DNA of 64,000 bases from Heterohyrax brucei (GCA_028571685.1 CM053142.1:126534796-126598795), one strand, 5' to 3'. Positions 10,991-21,519 are shown, counted from the stretch's first letter. A program made the numbers and translations. Notes: generated from the letters alone by a model not told the origin.

Positions 10991-11152
10991 AAAACCTGTT
11001 GGTGTTGTGTTTAAGAGTTATGGCTGCTAACCAAAAGGCTGACAGTTTGAATCCTCCAGGCACTCCCTGAAAACTCTATGGAGCAGTTCTACTGTGTCCT
11101 ATGGGGTTGCTGTGTGTTGGAATCAACTCAACGGTTGTGGGTTTGGTTTTTA
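10991..11152 (+). mobile_element. AfroSINE, type A
   Basis: 'gaaaacctgttggtgttgtg' head, 'ggctgctaaccaaaaggctg', 'gttggaatcaactcaacggt' tail. Confidence 0.8.
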
Positions 11153-11373
11153 TGGTTGTGCCTAAAGTGTGGCCTACATTTATTGTAATTGAGTTTCTAT
11201 GGATTTGTGTAGTTGAATAAACACTACTTAATGAATCTAAGTAATGATTTGTAGTTTTTGATTGATAATTACATTTATGGGTTTCTTGTTTTCTTGTGGA
11301 TTATCTGGTGAGCAAGAAGGGTTAAATAGGCCTCTCCTTTTATAAGTTATTAAGAAAAATAATTTGATGTGCA

Positions 11374-11414
11374 AAAAACCAACCAACCAATCCACTACCG
11401 TCGAGTTGATTCTG
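11374..11414 (-). mobile_element. 41-bp ultra-short AfroSINE insertion with perfect TSD
   Basis: Only the last 41 bases of the SINE (antisense: aaccaaccaatccactacc, then gtcgagttgattctg) sit between perfect 13-bp copies of 'aatttgatgtgca' (11361-11373 and 11415-11427). This is an extremely 5'-truncated retroinsertion. Confidence 0.85.
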
Positions 11415-11427
11415 AATTTGATGTGCA

Positions 11428-11983
11428 GGGTCATTAAAATACAATTACAGAACAGTTGTGTGTCTGTTTATATTTGCATATATTTATTACACTTTAAATG
11501 TATTTCTCACGTACATAGAAATTATATAATCTTTCTACTGGGTTGCAAATCTAAGTCATTAGGGTCTTATAAATCAATAGAATATTAATGGTAATAGAAT
11601 CTACTCACATTCAATTCTATGTTTGACAGTTAAGTCCTTTCAAAGTTAAACTAGATTGCATACATTGTATTGATTCCCCCTCCTTTCCTGAATTTTAAAT
11701 ATTAAAAATATCAAGTTACTTAATGTAACATTTTTACAGAAAAATACTAATTTCATTAACCAAATTTTAAATGTGTATTTTTATTTAGAATGCTATAAAA
11801 TATAGAAATATGATTATTATGCAGGTTTTTTGAAACAGGATGCCAAGTCTTCTTTCTTTTATTATGTATTTATTTATTGCTTTTTGTTGTTTGAAAGTAG
11901 TGCTTTTACTTCGTTATTTATTCCCTTCTGTTAGATTCTGTTGGTATGTGGACTGATATAAAAATCAACACAGTCCTTTGGAA
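11428..11983. other. Upstream flank, nothing recognised
   Basis: Very AT-rich DNA without a recognised repeat or gene. Confidence 0.5.
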
Positions 11984-11996
11984 CTTAAAAATAATA

Positions 11997-12163
11997 AAAC
12001 CCCAAATCAAACCCACTGCATAGAGTTGATTCTGACTCATAATGATCCTATAGGATAGTGTAGAACTGCCCCACAGCGTTTCCAAGGAGTGCCTGGTGGA
12101 TTCAAATTGACAGCCTTTTGGTTAGAAGCTGTAGCACTTAACCACTATGCCACCAAGGTTACC
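11997..12163 (-). mobile_element. AfroSINE, type A, with TSD
   Basis: Bounded by the 13-bp TSD 'cttaaaaataata' (11984-11996 and 12164-12176). Full antisense short SINE. Confidence 0.88.
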
Positions 12164-12202
12164 CTTAAAAATAATAGCACAGCAAAATCTTTTTTATGGC
12201 AT

Positions 12203-12372
12203 AAAATACCAGACCAAACCCATTGTTGTCAAGTCTATTCTGGCTCGTAATAATTCTACAGGATGAAGTAAAACTTCCTGATAGTGTTTCTTGCCAAGGA
12301 ATGGCTAGTGGATTCAAACTGCTGACCTTTTGCTTAGCAGCCAGGCTGTTCACTACTCTGCCACCAGGACTA
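12203..12372 (-). mobile_element. AfroSINE, type A
   Basis: 'gtcaagtctattctggctcg' and 'tgctgaccttttgcttagca', between near-copies of 'cttttatgg'. It lies close to the preceding SINE in the same orientation. Confidence 0.78.
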
Positions 12373-13799
12373 CTTTTATGGTGTAGTGGACCATGAAGCA
12401 CTTTAGCATGTTTTTTTTCTTTTAGTATTTTTCCCCAAAGTATTCAGAAATTTTAATTTGTTCTGGATGGGGTTATTTTCCTGTTCTCATCTGCAATAAA
12501 ATGTTATCTGAATTTTTTAACCTACACATTACTTTTAAATTCCAGTATTTAATAACAATTAATGGAACAGTGCAAGAATGGAAACCAAAGGAGAAAATCT
12601 CTCTTAAAGTCAGTTAATTGTTGTATTCTCTTCTCAGAGCTTCTGTGTGGAGCATGCAGGAATCACTTTAGACTGAGCAAAACAATGTGCAGCTAGAATC
12701 ACTGGCTTCTATCCGCTGAACTGTGTGGATGGGAAGAAGTCTTGAACACTGTAGAAGCTTTAAAATGTGCTGTAATTGAATGGAGTAGTTTGAATCACAT
12801 GACGGTAACACACAGCTTTGCAAGGGGTTGTGTGAGGAGTGGGTCTGAAGCAAAGGAAGCTTGCAAACCTCGTTTTTTGCCTGGAGACTAGACAGTTTAC
12901 TCATAAGCCAAGTCTAGGTCTCTTCTTCCGGCTATCTCTTGTCCAGCTCTCCCTCCACTAGACCACAAATGTGCAAGCCTGACCACCACTGAACAACTGG
13001 AGGGCCTCGAGGGGTGTCCTTAACAGCTAAGACCAGCATAACGTGGAGCAGAGTGGTTCATGCCCTTGGCACCTACAATTACTTTTCTCTCTCTAAACCT
13101 CAGCTGCTTTCTCTGCAGAAGAGGCATAAACAGTGCTGACCACCTTACAGAGCCGTTTTGGTGGTCCAGGGAGAAAGTGTAGCTATGATGGGTGAAACTT
13201 TTCTGTTTTAACCCTTCCCTCCCCCCCAGTGAAAACTCTCCTGCAGCCTGCTTACTGTAGCAGCGCTGAAGATGCAAAACAACCTTTAGAGTCTTTGCTA
13301 GGAAATTAGTATAACTGAAGCAATTTAGTACACACAAAGGAGGAAATGGCTGGCACCTACTGGTGGTCTGCAGGGTGACTGCTCACTTCAAAAGAAGAAT
13401 CGGCAACCGTGGAGTTTTAAAAAATATGGCAACCTTTTTCTTCTTTTTCTACGTGGATGAATAAAATTCTTTGATGCTCCCCACGCCCCAAACTCTTAAG
13501 CCCTGCCAGTAGGTTCTTCTTGTGAGGCAGATTTACGAAGCGGATTTTGAAAGTCTAAGTAACAAGCACACAGTTTAAAACTTTTTCTAAGGGACTAATG
13601 CACTTCCGTTTGCATCAGTGGCTCTAAAGTCACTACGACCTTGGCCATCGTCATTAGGGAATGACCCCGCACTAGAGAGAAGGGAAAGAGGGAAAGGCCG
13701 TGAAGCTCAACTGAATTAATCGATGGGATGTTTTCATTCAAATAAAGTTAACGCAGGTGTAATTCCCTGCCATCTTTGTTAACTTCTAACTCAGACAGG
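12373..13799. other. Repeat-poor RASSF3 upstream region
   Basis: About 1.4 kb without a recognisable repeat, next to the CpG island. This contrasts with the repeat-packed flank before it and fits promoter-proximal regulatory DNA. No specific element can be named. Confidence 0.5.
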
Positions 13800-13949
13800 G
13801 CGACCTGTTGGGGTTCAAGGCTAAGCGTTCCGGCTGCAGGATGCCGGAGGTCTAGGGCTCGGTCGGCAGGACCGCCTTCATCGCCACCCGCAGGGCTCAA
13901 AGTGGAGGTGACCAGAGCTAGGACCACAGGGAACGTTTCCGGCTCTGCT

Positions 13950-13969
13950 CCCCCCCAACCCCCCCGCCC
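13950..13969 (-). other. Candidate G-quadruplex motif (G-rich on minus strand)
   Basis: Two runs of seven C separated by AA are followed by G and CCC. The minus strand therefore carries four or more short-loop G-tracts within 20 nt, about 490 bases upstream of the RASSF3 ATG and within the CpG island. Structure and function are unproven. Confidence 0.45.
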
Positions 13970-14104
13970 AAACGCTGACCAGCGGCGTAGAGGGAGGGCG
14001 GACAGATTACAGAAGACCAGGCAGTTTCTGGAAGGTAGGGATCCAGAACGCAGCTCTTGAACCGGGTTTTCCAGGTTCCAGAAAAAACGGCTGAGACGCA
14101 GCAA

Positions 14105-14210
14105 AGCAATTGGCAGGCGCGGGGCGAGTGGCCCCCACCTGCGGCAGCGGGGGGCGGAGCCGACCGGGCAGCCCGGCCCAGGCCGGCCGGGTGTGGGGCG
14201 GGGCTCCAGG
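14105..14210 (+). promoter_or_regulatory. Core-promoter elements: inverted CCAAT and GC boxes
   Basis: An inverted CCAAT box (attgg, 14109-14113) is followed by SP1-type GC boxes near 14117-14127, 14151-14160 (ggggcggagc) and 14195-14204 (ggggcggggc). I see no TATA box in the 300 bases before the exon-1 ATG. The layout fits a TATA-less promoter with a 5'UTR of about 200-330 nt, which is an inference. Confidence 0.55.
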
Positions 14211-14438
14211 AGGCGGGGTGGTGGACGCATCAGGGCCCGGGCCGCGTCTGGAGCCTGGTGGCGAGGCGGCGGGAGGGGCCCGGACGGCCGGGCTGAGCGG
14301 CGGCTGCAGCTGCTGCAGGACGGCCCGCCGGCGCTTAGGGGCCTCGCGCGTGAGCCTCGCGGGGTGGGAGGGCGTGGCGCCCCCTGCGTGGCCGCCCGCG
14401 CCCGGAGGAGGCCGCCCGCGCGCGACGGGACCAGCAGC

Positions 14439-14549
14439 ATGAGCAGCGGCTACAGCAGCCTGGAGGAGGACGCCGAGGACTTCTTCTTCACCGCCAGGAC
14501 TTCCTTCTTCAGGAGAGCGCCCCAGGGCAAGTCCCGCGCCGGTCAGCAA
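14439..14549 (+). CDS. RASSF3: RASSF3 coding exon 1 (partial CDS, 37 codons)
   Basis: First coding exon of Ras association domain family member 3, a C-terminal RASSF adaptor. Family members carry a Ras-association domain and a SARAH domain that binds MST kinases, but both are encoded by later exons outside this window. The exon begins MSSGYSSLEEDAEDFF and ends APQGKSRAGQQ. This matches the mammalian RASSF3 N-terminus as I remember it, with two differences near the end (K-S-R-A against K-P-R-S). The 37 codons end in phase 0 at CAA|GTGAGT. The start is the only ATG between about 13.85 kb and the exon, with A at -3. The frame stays open upstream to a TGA at 14058-14060 but holds no upstream ATG. 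The acidic cluster followed by Phe/Arg-rich residues is typical of this isoform. Recognition is from memory, not from an alignment. Confidence 0.92.
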
Positions 14550-14555
14550 GTGAGT
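14550..14555 (+). other. 5' splice donor of RASSF3 exon 1
   Basis: GTGAGT directly follows the CAA codon and matches the intronic donor consensus at all six positions. The last exonic base is A rather than the usual G. Reading on past this point in frame leaves the RASSF3 protein and soon meets a stop (TAG at 14583-14585). Confidence 0.88.
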
Positions 14556-15180
14556 GGTGTGCGTGTAGTGATTTGCGCAGCTTAGCTTTCAGGGTTCCCG
14601 CTGACCTGGTGCCCTCGACTCCACGTGGCTGCGTGGGGTCGCGCGGGGGCTACTCGGTGGGTAGGAGGAGGCCTCCTAAAAGTGGTTTCTGGCTCTTTGG
14701 ATCACCGGGACGTGCCTTGAGTTTGTGCGTGGGGGGCTGTGCATTTGGGTATGGGGTGCCCGCGTGGGGCGCCCTGGGTAAGGGAAGGAGGAGGAAGAGC
14801 TCGGAGGCTGAGGCGCCGGCTCCAGCCTTCCTCGCCAGATGGCCTCTGCGGCTCCGCCTCGGGGCTGCTCGTGGCCTCCGCCCTCCCAGGCAGAGCTTGG
14901 GCGCTGAGCCGGCTCCAGGGGAGCAGTTCTGAGAGCGTTTCCCCTGCGCTTGGGGAACGCCCTTCGCGCCCCAGTGGATAAACAGTTATTGGGTCGGCGT
15001 GCCAGCTCGTACTCTTGGTCTTCTTCGTGACCCGTGGCCCTCTGAATGCCTGGGGGCGGGAGGATACTGGGTTGGGTAACAGCTGGAGGTGCCACCGTGA
15101 CTTGGCTGCCTCCACCTTAGTTCGGGAGCGCCTGAGGGAGCCCAAGGGAAGCGCGGGCCTGACGACTGTAGGCGCTCGGT

Positions 15181-17393
15181 AAATGTTTGGTTGCGGGAGT
15201 CAAGGTTGTGCGTTTCCTGTGCAGTCGGGTTTATAGGTGCCTGGAATGTTTTGCAAACAAATTTTGGTGGTAGGTAAGAGGGCTTCAGCTAAGCTTTAGG
15301 CTGTTTTTTTCCTTTTTTGGAGGATGCATGCCGTGGGAAGCATGACTTGGGAAAAAATGGGAAGGGAAGTTGGGTTAGTTTCATCTATTCTGACAGTGTT
15401 TTTCAAGAAGATCTTCCCAAAACCAAGGATTTAGGCAGGGCTTCCAAGTTTGGCGCTTGAACTCGCGCCCTCCAGGCTCTGGGAACCGCACCGGAGAGCT
15501 TTGCCAACCCAGCCGTGCTCACATCAGATTAGAGAAGTCTGTAATGGAACAAATTTGTTGCTCTTAAAAAACAGACGACGCGCACCAAACTTTTCTAACC
15601 GATTTAGTCTTGGAGACTAGAAGCAACAGAAATCGTTCAGGGGCCTGGATGATGAGTTTTAGGGGATGGGGAGACAGTAATCTGTCAGGGTTTCATTGCC
15701 AGACCTTTTAAGTTCGCTTTCAGAGCTCAGATTTCTTTTTAGGATTCAGAAGTTCCAGTCTTTTCAACCTCTTAGGTTCCAAACTAGGAGGGGGAGAGGG
15801 GACGGTGAAGGGCAAGACTGAAGTCCAGTGTGCTTACTCAGTGACAGTAGTTAATCCAAAGAGAAGTTCTGGTGTAGTGGTTTTCCCGTCTTGATGGTTT
15901 CTGAGGCTTAAGGTTTCACTGTCTAATAGTTGGGGCGATCTCTTGTTTTCTTGAAGTGTATTCTAATGACAGGAGATTGCTGTGAAGTTTGGAACCCAGA
16001 AACCAGCCCCCAACCCTCATAAATTATAGAAGAATTTGCATGTTTTGGTACTTTGATCACATTCCCCTTCCCCCCATTTTCGTTTTCTCCGTCTGGTTCT
16101 TTCCTTTCTCTGCTCTGTGTTTTCTTTCCTTTTACGTTGCTGTTACCGTTTGACATGCAGTGTCAGAAGTGATTGTACTAGTTTGAAGTTTATTCCAGAG
16201 GTGGCTAGTAGTCTCCAGAAATTTGTTGATTCTTGAATTCTCCTGATGTGAGATACTACTTCACAGGCCCACAGTATCCAGATTGGAGTCGCCAGAGAAT
16301 GTTTTGGTGCTTTGAGATAAAAAGCGTTGATTTTTTTTTTCTCAGTGTATACATTTACACTGTTAAACTTACTCATTTATTGGTATTTAACGTCTGTGTA
16401 GTGCTCATTCACATACTGTTGTGTTCATTTAGCATTTAGAGCTGGTCTAATTAATGTTTTCAAGTACGCTACTGAAGATCAGGATAGTTTCTAGTTCTTT
16501 GTCTGAAAAGATAGTATGTGATTTGAAGCTTTTTTGCCCATTTCCTTATCTTTTTAATGTAACACCTGCTATGTGCCTAGATAGAGGACTTCGGTGACAG
16601 GTGAAGAAAGTGTTCCAAACTTTGAGTTGGAGATGGGAGTTTGGGTTTATTTAAAAAACAGAGAGACGTTTAAATTCCTGATAAGATTTGTGAGTTAGGA
16701 AGTAAAACACACTATAAATACAATGAAGGCACTCTTATTGTGGAACATTTCTTTCACCTGAGGTTAGGTAAGACCTCATTTTATTATGTTGGTGATTATA
16801 ATAAAAAGATAAACACAGCCGATGTATAATGTAATATAATCTTTCCCTGGAGTTATTGCCATAGGTTCTCTAATTGATGATACGGATTTTTTTTTCTTCT
16901 TTTTTTGGTGCCTTACCACCTGCTGGAAAAGTTAGGAAAGTGTAGTTTTTAGAACTCTTGAAAATATCCAGAGAAAACAAGATGTTTGTGGTAAATGCAG
17001 GGTGGGGGCACAAGAAATTTCTTTGTTCTCTTGCCAGGCAAAGGAGCACATCCCAGCCTCTGTCTCCCAACTCCTTTCCATCTCCAACAACAACAAAAAA
17101 ATACAGAAAATGTTTTTCTTTCTTATTTTTGGTACCGCTGTTCTCTTTTCTTAAAAAAAGGAAGAAAGATTAAAAACCATTATACAGATGTCAAGTGAAT
17201 GAACATACGGTCCCTTGGAACATCATGTTTTGTCACTGCATCCTCAAGGCCTGAACCAGTACTTGACACCCAGTTGTTGCTCACTGAGTACTAGCCAAAC
17301 TGAGTACTAGTGAGTGAATTAATGTTTTCCTGGTTTAATAGTAGTTGGATCTTTGTTGTTTTAAAAAATCTTGTGACTCTTTGAAGAATTCTC
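15181..17393. other. Proximal intron 1, repeat-poor
   Basis: About 2.2 kb of mostly single-copy-looking intron directly after the CpG island, with no SINE or L1 seen. It could hold intronic regulatory elements, but none is identifiable from sequence alone. Confidence 0.5.
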
Positions 17394-17563
17394 TGACCAA
17401 ACCAAAAAACCAAACCCAGTGGCATCAAGTTGATTCTGACTCATAGGGACCGTATAGGACAGAGTAGAAGTGCTCCATAGTTTCTGAGGAGTGGCTAGCA
17501 GATTTAAGCTGTCAGCCTGTGGGTAGCCGATGTAGCACTTAACCACTACACCATCATGGTTTC
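17394..17563 (-). mobile_element. AfroSINE, type A
   Basis: 'catcaagttgattctgactc', 'cacttaaccactacaccatc'. First SINE after the promoter, 2.8 kb into the intron. Confidence 0.8.
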
Positions 17564-17767
17564 CAGTGAAAAGTGAGGTACTGTTGTTAGTGATCCTCCG
17601 AAACATACTTAGGCCAGGGACTTGAGTTCAGGTCTTTTGACACAAATTCATTTTGTTATTTTTCTCAGCGATAAAAAATAATTTTAAAGTTCTATTTTCC
17701 TTTTTGCAAATGTGGACATCTATAATTTAGGCGCTCCTTAAAATTTCAATCCCATATCCTGCCTGTG

Positions 17768-17982
17768 AGGTCCTTGGTGGTGGGAATGGTATATACAGTT
17801 GTCTGTTAACCAAAAGGTTGATGGTTTGAATTTACCTAGCAGTACCCCAGAAGACAGGCCTGGCAGTCTGCTCTGAAAGGTCACAGCCTTGAAAACCTGA
17901 GGAAGGAATTCTGCTCTGCACAGATGGGATCACCATGAGTTGGAATTGACTCAGTGGCACTAGGGTTTTTTTTTTTTTTAAA
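17768..17982 (+). mobile_element. AfroSINE, type B
   Basis: 'agaagacaggcctggcagtc', 'aaaggtcacagccttgaaaa', 'gagttggaattgactcagtg' and a T-run end. Confidence 0.75.
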
Positions 17983-18720
17983 TCCTACTATATATATTTT
18001 CACCAGTATGTATAATTTATACTTGTGGATTCAGTATTTCCAAAGATCTACCTAGTTGTGATTTCAAACAGAACCATAGATAATAGACAATTCTATAACT
18101 CATAATTGGCCTATTCTGATTTTCCAATAAAATCAGACTACCCAGAACACATTTCGGGCACCACAGAATGGTCTAGGATCCTTTAGATAACCTATTGTAG
18201 CATGTCTTGCCTCATGACTTTTTCTTTTGAGCCTCTGGTAGTTAATGGGAATACGATAATAAGACATTGATTTTGATTTAAAGTATAATAGCTGAAACGT
18301 CTTGAAAAACTTGAAATTGTCTTCTAAACCACAGATTTTCAAATTTCTTCCTGAGAGATTGTTCAGTGAGGCAAGCCTGTGGGGTGCCCTGTAACAGGGC
18401 TCAAGTGTTGTCCTTGGTGTTTCCTCCTTGCCAAAGCCAAGTGCCATTGAGTCAGATCCGACTCCTCTTTATCATAGTTTAAATATTTTTGTGGTGCTTT
18501 ATTTGGTTCTGTGTGTTAGTGTTAGAATCAGCAGCAGTGAGTTGCACTGTTTTACTCAATATTTCTGTTAGAGGTTTTGAGGTAGATCACTGGGGGCAGA
18601 GATAGTTTAATCTTTACATTACTGGATAGAAACATATCTCTTAATCGTTTTGCCTAGTCCAAGGTGATTTGGGTTGCTGTAGGTTTACTCTTAGTTGAAA
18701 TGGACTCAGTGCCATCAATT
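17983..18720. other. Intron with two possible SINE scraps
   Basis: At 18432-18466 'ccaagtgccattgagtcaga' looks like the last 35 bases of an antisense SINE, and 18692-18715 is similar in the other direction. The rest is unassigned AT-rich sequence. Confidence 0.4.
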
Positions 18721-18909
18721 ATTTTATTTTATTTTTTGTTTTATTATGATTGAATAAAAATGTACATTCCCCTGTAAATTTGCATGCCCACCTACATGCA
18801 GCTTTCATTGCTTTCCCTGCCCGGTGACAGCACACTCTTCCTCTGTGCTCCATACGTGTCCTATCCTCCCAGCAGTCTCCTTTCTGGTCCTCTCCATCCA
18901 CTCCTCTCC
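18721..18909 (-). mobile_element. 5'-truncated L1 3'UTR insertion
   Basis: 'ttattatgattgaataaaaa', 'ggtgacagcacactcttcct' and 'tctcctttctggtcctctcc' are antisense L1 3'UTR. The flanking 'ccatcaatt' (18712-18720 and 18910-18918) is a TSD. Confidence 0.8.
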
Positions 18910-18918
18910 CCATCAATT

Positions 18919-19433
18919 TTTTTTTAAAGATGATTTGCACATCTCATCTTTTTTGATATAGTCCCTTTTTGCACAGTATTATTCCTTTATAATTTTGTGT
19001 GTTTCTTAGGACTCACAAAGACATCTTCCATTAACCAAATTTCAAAAGAAAATTAGTCACTGATTTCTTATGTACCCTCATATGTGAACAGTGCCCCATT
19101 CCTCCTTCTGGCTAACTTGCAAGATTTTGGATTATTTGGAAAGCAGTGACACAAAACATTTATGAAAAGAAAGACTAAAAATATCCAGTAATGTGGTTAT
19201 TCTTTTTAGACTTCTTTGGCAGTTAGTGCATGTCATACTGTAAACATTCTTTTTCTGGGAGAAGGAAATGAAGCTGACCAAATGCTTTTCAGGGTGGTTT
19301 CATTACCAACTCCTAGCCCTAAACTTCAGCCTTTGATTCCCTCTCACCTGTCAGCTTAAGTAGCTGTCTTTTGATAAAGGCCCCAGCTCCAGTTTGCATA
19401 TTGAGTTTACTCTTAATTTGGCCCAAGCCCATT
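18919..19433. other. Intron, nothing recognised
   Basis: No repeat or gene recognised in this stretch. Confidence 0.5.
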
Positions 19434-19620
19434 CGACCAAACCTAGGGCCTTTGAGTCAGTTTTGACTCAGTGACCCCACATGTTACAGAGTGGAACTGC
19501 TGTAGGTGGTTTTCTGCGCTCTGATTTTGGGGAAGCAGATTGCCAGGCTTTTCTTCCTTGGTGCTGCTTCGGGAGTTTGAACTGCCAGCCTGGAGGTTAG
19601 AAGTCAAGTGCCAACAGATT
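19434..19620 (-). mobile_element. AfroSINE, type C
   Basis: The 'ttctgcgctctgattttggg' and 'cttttcttccttggtgctgc' module followed by 'gggagtttgaactgccagcc' defines the C variant. Confidence 0.7.
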
Positions 19621-19769
19621 GCTCCAGTCAAGGACCTTGGATGTATATTGTTGTTAATTAAACTGTTAAAAGTTTCCTTTCAACACATTAACAGAGCAAG
19701 CTCTTCAAAGGACCCATTAGAGAAATGTTTTAATTTGTCCATTTGGTGGTGAGCTTTAAAAAAAAATCA

Positions 19770-19855
19770 ATAGCAAGGCTAGAGACTTTGTTTTGTTCAC
19801 AGCTCTATCCCCAGAGCCTAAAACTGTGCCAGACACAGGGTTATTGTAAGTCCAT
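19770..19855 (+). mobile_element. L2 3' end fragment
   Basis: 'gctctatccccagagcctaa' followed by 'ctgtgccagacacaggg' is the conserved 3' end of an L2 LINE. Confidence 0.55.
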
Positions 19856-19877
19856 CTTATGTTAATTTTCTATTTAT

Positions 19878-20040
19878 AGACCCCTTGTGACACTAGAACA
19901 GCCCCATAGGGTTTTCTGTGTTCTAATCTTGACCAGTGCAGACCACTGGGTCTTCCTTCTGCAGAGCTGCTGGGTGGGTTTGAACCTCAAGTCTTTCAGT
20001 TAGTAGCTGAGTACTTAACTAGCGTGCTACTGGGGCTCCT
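19878..20040 (-). mobile_element. AfroSINE, type C, missing its 3' end
   Basis: 'cagccccatagggttttctg', 'ttccttctgcagagctgctg', 'ggtgggtttgaacctcaagt'. Diverged antisense copy. Confidence 0.65.
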
Positions 20041-20134
20041 TGAATGTATGATAGATACATGCAGAAGAGCTGGTCTTATGTGAAATGTATCTTGGCTCAG
20101 GCTGTTTGTGTCTTCGTCTTGATGAAAAGGTATA

Positions 20135-20190
20135 TGGTCGCCATGAGTTGGATCTGACTCGACGGCACTTGGCTGGCAGTAGGAAATGTT
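20135..20190 (+). mobile_element. 5'-truncated AfroSINE tail
   Basis: Only 'tcgccatgagttggatctga' and 'ctcgacggcacttggc' remain, about 55 bases of the SINE 3' end. Confidence 0.65.
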
Positions 20191-20469
20191 TATTCTTCCC
20201 ACACCTAAGGCAAGCACGGCCAGTATTATGAGGCCTAGCATAATGTTCACTCTCTCATGCAGTGTCCTGAGACTCTGGAGTCATGTTAGCCCTGTCCATC
20301 ACTTTCAGGATCCTCCCTTTCAGCACTTTGACCTGGAATTACTTTCTCCAGTCTCCATCCATCACATGCTAAGTCACACCTTTTCAAAGACATCTTGCAG
20401 AACCTCCAGTTTAAAGTAGGCAGTCTCTCCTCTCTTGAAGTCTTCTGCTCTTTCCTTTCATAATGATTA

Positions 20470-20631
20470 AAAACTTGTAATTATATTTTGTTTAATGCCA
20501 GTCTCTCCCAGGAGACATGGAGACAGAAACTATGTTTATTCACTGCTTTTACCCCGCAAATAAAGTAAATGTGTCTGGCAGTGAGTAGCCGCTCAGTAAA
20601 TATTTGTTGAGTGAATGAAAGCCTGCTTATT
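20470..20631 (+). mobile_element. L2 3' end fragment
   Basis: 'ggagacagaaactatgttta', then 'gccgctcagtaaatatttgt' and 'tgagtgaatgaa', is an L2 terminus. Confidence 0.6.
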
Positions 20632-20673
20632 TAAGACAGATGTCCCAGCATCTTGTGCTATTAGTTTTCGGTT

Positions 20674-20893
20674 ATACCAGGTATGACAATTAAGTCTGTG
20701 AACTTTAACTGTTCTAGATGCTACATATCTCATTGCTGAATATCACTGTGGTCACCTTTGAAATACTCGCCTTGGGAAGCTATGCACTGATGCCAGCGCC
20801 TAGTCCACCCTTCAAAGCAATTTTGAAACTCTTTCTGAAATAGCCATTGTGTACTGTGGCACAGTGGAAAGTTCCCAAACTTAATTGTATAAT
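20674..20893 (-). mobile_element. Mariner-type MITE with TIRs and a transposase C-terminus remnant
   Basis: Imperfect terminal inverted repeats of about 24 bp (20681-20705 and 20869-20891, core caattaagt) bound a 220-bp element. The minus strand at 20733-20828 is open for 32 codons. It reads FQNCFEGWTRRWHQCIA, then SQGEYFKGDHSDIQQ, the C-terminal end of a mariner transposase. No catalytic region is left. Confidence 0.75.
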
Positions 20894-21004
20894 TGTTTGT
20901 GAAGGAGTTTTAAGCCAGTAAACAAATAACAGTGTTAGAACACGTTTCTTACTCACTTGATCTGGATCCCAGTAGACTTTTTTTTTAATCCAAAGAGAAA
21001 GGAA

Positions 21005-21200
21005 ATATTAAAAGGAAGATATTTTGATGACATTCAGGACCTCAAGGGTAATGCTATGACAGCTCTGATGGCCATTCCAGAAAAAGAATTCCAAAATTGC
21101 TTTGAAGGGTAGAGTAGGTGCTGGCATTGGTGCATAGCTTCCCATGGAGAGTACTTCCAAGGTGACCATAGTGATACTTCAAGGATGAGTTTTTCTAGGA
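21005..21200 (+). mobile_element. Mariner transposase C-terminal relic, inverted relative to the MITE
   Basis: From 21014 the + strand reads GRYFDDIQDLKGNAMTALMA, then IPEKEFQNCFEG, a TAG stop at 21110-21112, then CIASHGEYFQGD. This is the same protein end as in the neighbouring MITE, on the opposite strand, so about 110-130 bp of the two pieces can pair as a hairpin. No right-hand TIR was found. Confidence 0.72.
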
Positions 21201-21324
21201 TTGGCAGTCTTCTTTATACAAGTACACATTTCTTCCCCACTCCCAGCCAAACCTTAATCCTTCACGGTATCTTATACTTAGTAAGCATTTGAAAAGGTAT
21301 CGTATTGAAGTGTTATGATTCAAA

Positions 21325-21466
21325 CCAAACCCACTGCTGTCTAGTCGATTCTGACTTATACTGTAGAACAGAGTAGAACTGCTTCATAGAGTTTCCAAGG
21401 AGTGACTGGCAGATTTCAGCTGCTGACATTTTGGGAGCACTTAACCACTATGCCACCAGGGTTTCC
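21325..21466 (-). mobile_element. AfroSINE, type A
   Basis: Flanked by gtgttatgatt and gtgtcatgatt, a TSD with one change. Contains 'gtctagtcgattctgactta' and 'agcacttaaccactatgcca'. Confidence 0.82.
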
Positions 21467-21519
21467 GTGTCATGATTAGCTAGGTAGAACTCACTTTATG
21501 TACTGTATTTTCCCCCATT

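Larger units (their letters stand above)
13800..15180. promoter_or_regulatory. RASSF3: CpG island over RASSF3 promoter and exon 1
   Basis: This is the only strongly GC-rich, CpG-dense block in a window that is otherwise AT-rich and CpG-poor. It is densest at about 14.1-14.55 kb and fades by about 15.2 kb. No interspersed repeat is recognisable inside it. An unmethylated CpG-island promoter is inferred, as is usual for broadly expressed genes. The transcription start cannot be fixed from sequence alone. Confidence 0.9.

Noticed and set aside
13748-14549. Long minus-strand frames (230 and 180 codons) across the CpG island
   Set aside because: GC-rich DNA is naturally poor in stops. They are antisense to RASSF3 exon 1 and have Pro/Ala/Arg-rich low-complexity translations.
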